In this document: in pieces, positions 61,800 to 64,000 of the stretch
How positions within the stretch are numbered: the stretch's first letter is position 1
How the letters are laid out: the number at the start of each line of letters is the position of its first letter
NCBI GenBank assembly: GCA_017642895.1
Contig: JAEPON010000001.1
Location: 1 to 64,000, forward strand
Source of the DNA: Roseitalea sp.
GTDB taxonomy: Bacteria > Pseudomonadota > Alphaproteobacteria > Rhizobiales > Rhizobiaceae
DNA: 64,000 nucleotides
Reading direction: 5' to 3'
Notes under the pieces: generated by a model
What the model saw: the letters and a program-made list of their open reading frames with translations, nothing else
The model's database searches: none
What the model was told of the DNA's origin: nothing
Program-made: the position numbers and the translations under genes

Positions 61800-64000
61800 C
61801 GGCCGCCGCCGAGGCGGCGGTCTTGGCCTTGCCGGCCGGCTTCTTCTTTGGTGCCGCCTTCTTCCTGGCGGTGGTCTTCTTCTTGGCGCCCGACGGGCCG
61901 GCCACCTTCTTGCCCGCCTTTTCGGCGCGCGCGGCGATCAGTTCGACGGCCTTTGCCAGATCGACGTTCATCGGGTCGGTGCCCTTGGGGATGGTCGCGT
62001 TGATCTTGCCGTGCTTGACATAAGGCCCGTAGCGCCCGTCATGCACGGTGATCGGCCCGCCCACCCCGGGGTGCTCGCCCAGTTCTTTCAGCGCCGCCGG
62101 CGCCGAGCGTCCGCGGCCGCCACCCTTGGCGGCCTTTTCGGCAATGACGGTAACGGCATGGTTGAGCCCGATGGTGAAGACGTCCTCGACACTTTCAAGG
62201 TTTGCGTAAGTGCCGTCATGCAGAACGAACGGGCCGTAGCGGCCGATGCCGGCCGAAATCATCTTGCCCGTTTCGGGATGCGCGCCCACATCGCGCGGCA
62301 GGGCCAACAGCGCCAGCGCCTTTTCATGGTCGATCTCTTCGGGCTTCCAGCCCTTGGGCAGGCTGGAGCGCTTGGCCTCCTTGCCTTCGCCGCGCTGGAC
62401 GTAGGGGCCGAACCGGCCGGTGCGCAGCGTGATCTCTTCTTCGGTGAACGGATCCTTGCCGAGCACTTTCGGGCCATCGGCGAAGGCGTCCGCATCGCCA
62501 TTGCCTTCCTGGCCGAGCTGGCGCGTATAGCTGCATTCGGGATAGTTCGAACAGCCGACGAACGAGCCGAACTTGCCCAGCTTGAGGCTGAGCTTTCCGG
62601 TGCCGCATTTGGGGCAGATGCGCGGGTCGGACCCATCCTCGCGCGGCGGGAAGACCAGCGGTTCGAGCCGCTCGTTCAGCGCGTCGAGCACATTGGAAAT
62701 CCGCAATTCCTTGGTCTCGTCCACATGGGCCGAGAACTCGCGCCAGAAATCGCGCAACACGTCCTTCCAGGCCAGCTTGCCGTCAGAGATCAGGTCGAGC
62801 TTTTCTTCAAGCGAAGCGGTGAAATCGAACTCGACATAGCGCTCGAAGAAGTCCTGGAGGAACGCCGTGACGAGCCGTCCCTTGGGCTCGGGCACAAGCG
62901 CGCGCTTGTCCAGGCGCACATAATCGCGATCCTTCAAGGTCGAGACCGTCGCCGAATAGGTGGACGGCCGGCCGATGCCGATCTCCTCCATTTTCTTGAT
63001 CAGCGAGGCTTCAGAATAGCGCGGCGGCGGCTCGGTGAAATGCTGGGTTGCCTCGATCGTCTCGCGCGCGCAGGCCTCGCCCTGCCGCATGGCGGGCAGA
63101 CGCTTGTCGTCGTCGCCATTGTCATCGTCGGCGCGCTTTGAATCGTCCTTGTGCTCGGTATAGGCGGCGAAGAAGCCCTCGAATTTCACCACCGAACCGG
63201 TCGCGCGCAACTGCGCGTGTTTGCCATCGCCGTCGGCCGTGATCTCGACGGTGGTCCGCTCCAGCCGCGCCGGCTCCATCTGGCTGGCAATGCCGCGCTT
63301 CCAGATCAGATCGTAGAGCTTGAACTGTTCGTCCGTCAGAACGCTGCGGATATCGTCGGGCGCACGGCTGAAATCGGTCGGCCGCACCGCTTCGTGCGCT
63401 TCCTGCGCATTCTTGGCCTTGGAGGAATAGTGTCGCGGCTTATCCGGTACGAAGTCTGCGCCGAACCGGTCGCCGATCGCCGCGCGCGCGCCATCAATCG
63501 CCTCGGGCGCCATCTGCACGCCGTCGGTCCGCATATAAGTGACCAGACCCGCCGTCTCGCTGCCCAGATCCACACCCTCGTAAAGCTTCTGGGCGATCTG
63601 CATGGTCCGCGCCGGCGCAAAGCCGAGCTTGGCCGAAGCCGCCTGTTGCAGCGTCGAGGTGGTGAAGGGCGGGGGCGGATTGCGACGGACGGGCTTGGCC
63701 TCGACCGATGTGACCGCGAATGTCGAGGCTTCCAACATGGCCTTGATGGTGTTCGCCGTCTCGCCGTCGCGCACGCCCATCTTGGTCAGCTTCTCGCCGT
63801 CGAACCCGGTCAGCCGCGCGGTGAAGTGGGCGTCGTTCGCCGTCTTCAGATTGGCCAGAATCGACCAATATTCCTCGGGCTTGAACTGCTCGATCTCGGT
63901 TTCGCGGTCGCACACAAGGCGTAGCGCCACCGATTGAACGCGGCCGGCCGAGCGCGCGCCGGGCAGTTTGCGCCACAGGACGGGCGAAAGCGTGAACCCG
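61792..64000 (-). CDS. topA: DNA topoisomerase I (partial, right edge)
   Basis: The frame is open to the right edge, so only the C-terminal 736 or so residues are seen. It starts within GFTLSPVLWRKLPGARSAGR. The active-site region GLVTYMRTDGVQM holds the catalytic Tyr. The C-terminal part has a Cys4 zinc ribbon (CPKCGTGKLSL ... CSNYPEC) and several toprim-associated repeats (GRFGPYVQRG, GRYGPYV). It ends in a Lys/Ala-rich tail (about residues 690 on) that binds DNA. It relaxes negative supercoils. A GTG codon at 63930 is internal and not the start. Confidence 0.96.
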   Translation of the reverse strand, partial: GFTLSPVLWRKLPGARSAGRVQSVALRLVCDRETEIEQFKPEEYWSILANLKTANDAHFTARLTGFDGEKLTKMGVRDGETANTIKAMLEASTFAVTSVEAKPVRRNPPPPFTTSTLQQAASAKLGFAPARTMQIAQKLYEGVDLGSETAGLVTYMRTDGVQMAPEAIDGARAAIGDRFGADFVPDKPRHYSSKAKNAQEAHEAVRPTDFSRAPDDIRSVLTDEQFKLYDLIWKRGIASQMEPARLERTTVEITADGDGKHAQLRATGSVVKFEGFFAAYTEHKDDSKRADDDNGDDDKRLPAMRQGEACARETIEATQHFTEPPPRYSEASLIKKMEEIGIGRPSTYSATVSTLKDRDYVRLDKRALVPEPKGRLVTAFLQDFFERYVEFDFTASLEEKLDLISDGKLAWKDVLRDFWREFSAHVDETKELRISNVLDALNERLEPLVFPPREDGSDPRICPKCGTGKLSLKLGKFGSFVGCSNYPECSYTRQLGQEGNGDADAFADGPKVLGKDPFTEEEITLRTGRFGPYVQRGEGKEAKRSSLPKGWKPEEIDHEKALALLALPRDVGAHPETGKMISAGIGRYGPFVLHDGTYANLESVEDVFTIGLNHAVTVIAEKAAKGGGRGRSAPAALKELGEHPGVGGPITVHDGRYGPYVKHGKINATIPKGTDPMNVDLAKAVELIAARAEKAGKKVAGPSGAKKKTTARKKAAPKKKPAGKAKTAASAAADE

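Overview
The window is a GC-rich stretch of an alphaproteobacterial chromosome, most likely order Hyphomicrobiales (Rhizobiales). The evidence is gene content and order: rplM-rpsI-speB-argC, clpP-clpX-lon-hupB-tRNAs-nuoA..N-birA-rnj-mce-DUF1467-proS-lolC-lolD-dnaE, DUF3572-divK-pleD, and topA-rnr-DUF983-Nudix-rpmG. The regulatory motifs are also alphaproteobacterial: GAAC-N7-GAAC LexA boxes, a TTAA-N7-TTAA CtrA box and CTTG-type promoters. The species cannot be told from the sequence alone.

Layout. 1-6.7 kb: surface polysaccharide genes (family 4 glycosyltransferase, short Wza-like export lipoprotein, Wzc-like chain-length protein with a broken ATPase motif, CelD/BioF2-type GNAT protein, polysaccharide deacetylase), next to the start of a small zinc-ribbon protein cut by the left edge. 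6.7-17 kb: DUF2842, heme A synthase, argC, speB, a helical-repeat protein, rpsI, rplM, thioesterase, ECHDC3-like enoyl-CoA hydratase, CoA-binding protein, metY, a small secreted protein and a P450. 17-23 kb: clpP, clpX, lon, hupB and two tRNAs (Val-TAC, Asp-GTC). 23.5-40.4 kb: a complete 14-subunit complex I operon, interrupted between nuoF and nuoG by two non-subunit genes. One of these shares its C-terminal helix-hairpin-helix domain with NuoE. 40.4-47.3 kb: birA, rnj, mce, DUF1467, a leftward small-RNA locus, proS, lolC, lolD. 47.4-51.2 kb: an SOS-type promoter driving a 28-codon membrane mini-gene, then dnaE. 51-58 kb: GNAT, SDR, DUF188, a PAS pseudo-histidine-kinase behind a perfect CtrA box, dinB with its own LexA box, DUF3572, divK and pleD. 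58-64 kb: rpmG, Nudix, DUF983, rnr, and topA cut by the right edge.

Most of the window is housekeeping sequence. The places most worth following up are: (1) the 28-aa single-helix membrane peptide at 47452-47538, whose promoter is overlaid by a LexA box matching the one at dinB, an arrangement like the SOS-induced division inhibitor SidA of Caulobacter; (2) the CtrA-boxed PAS pseudo-kinase close to divK/pleD; (3) the structured leftward RNA between DUF1467 and proS; (4) the helix-hairpin-helix protein embedded in the nuo operon behind a PhaR-like palindrome. Start codons were adjusted where a ribosome binding site or an overlap with a neighbour gave a better choice than the longest open frame. 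All family assignments are by eye, without database searches.
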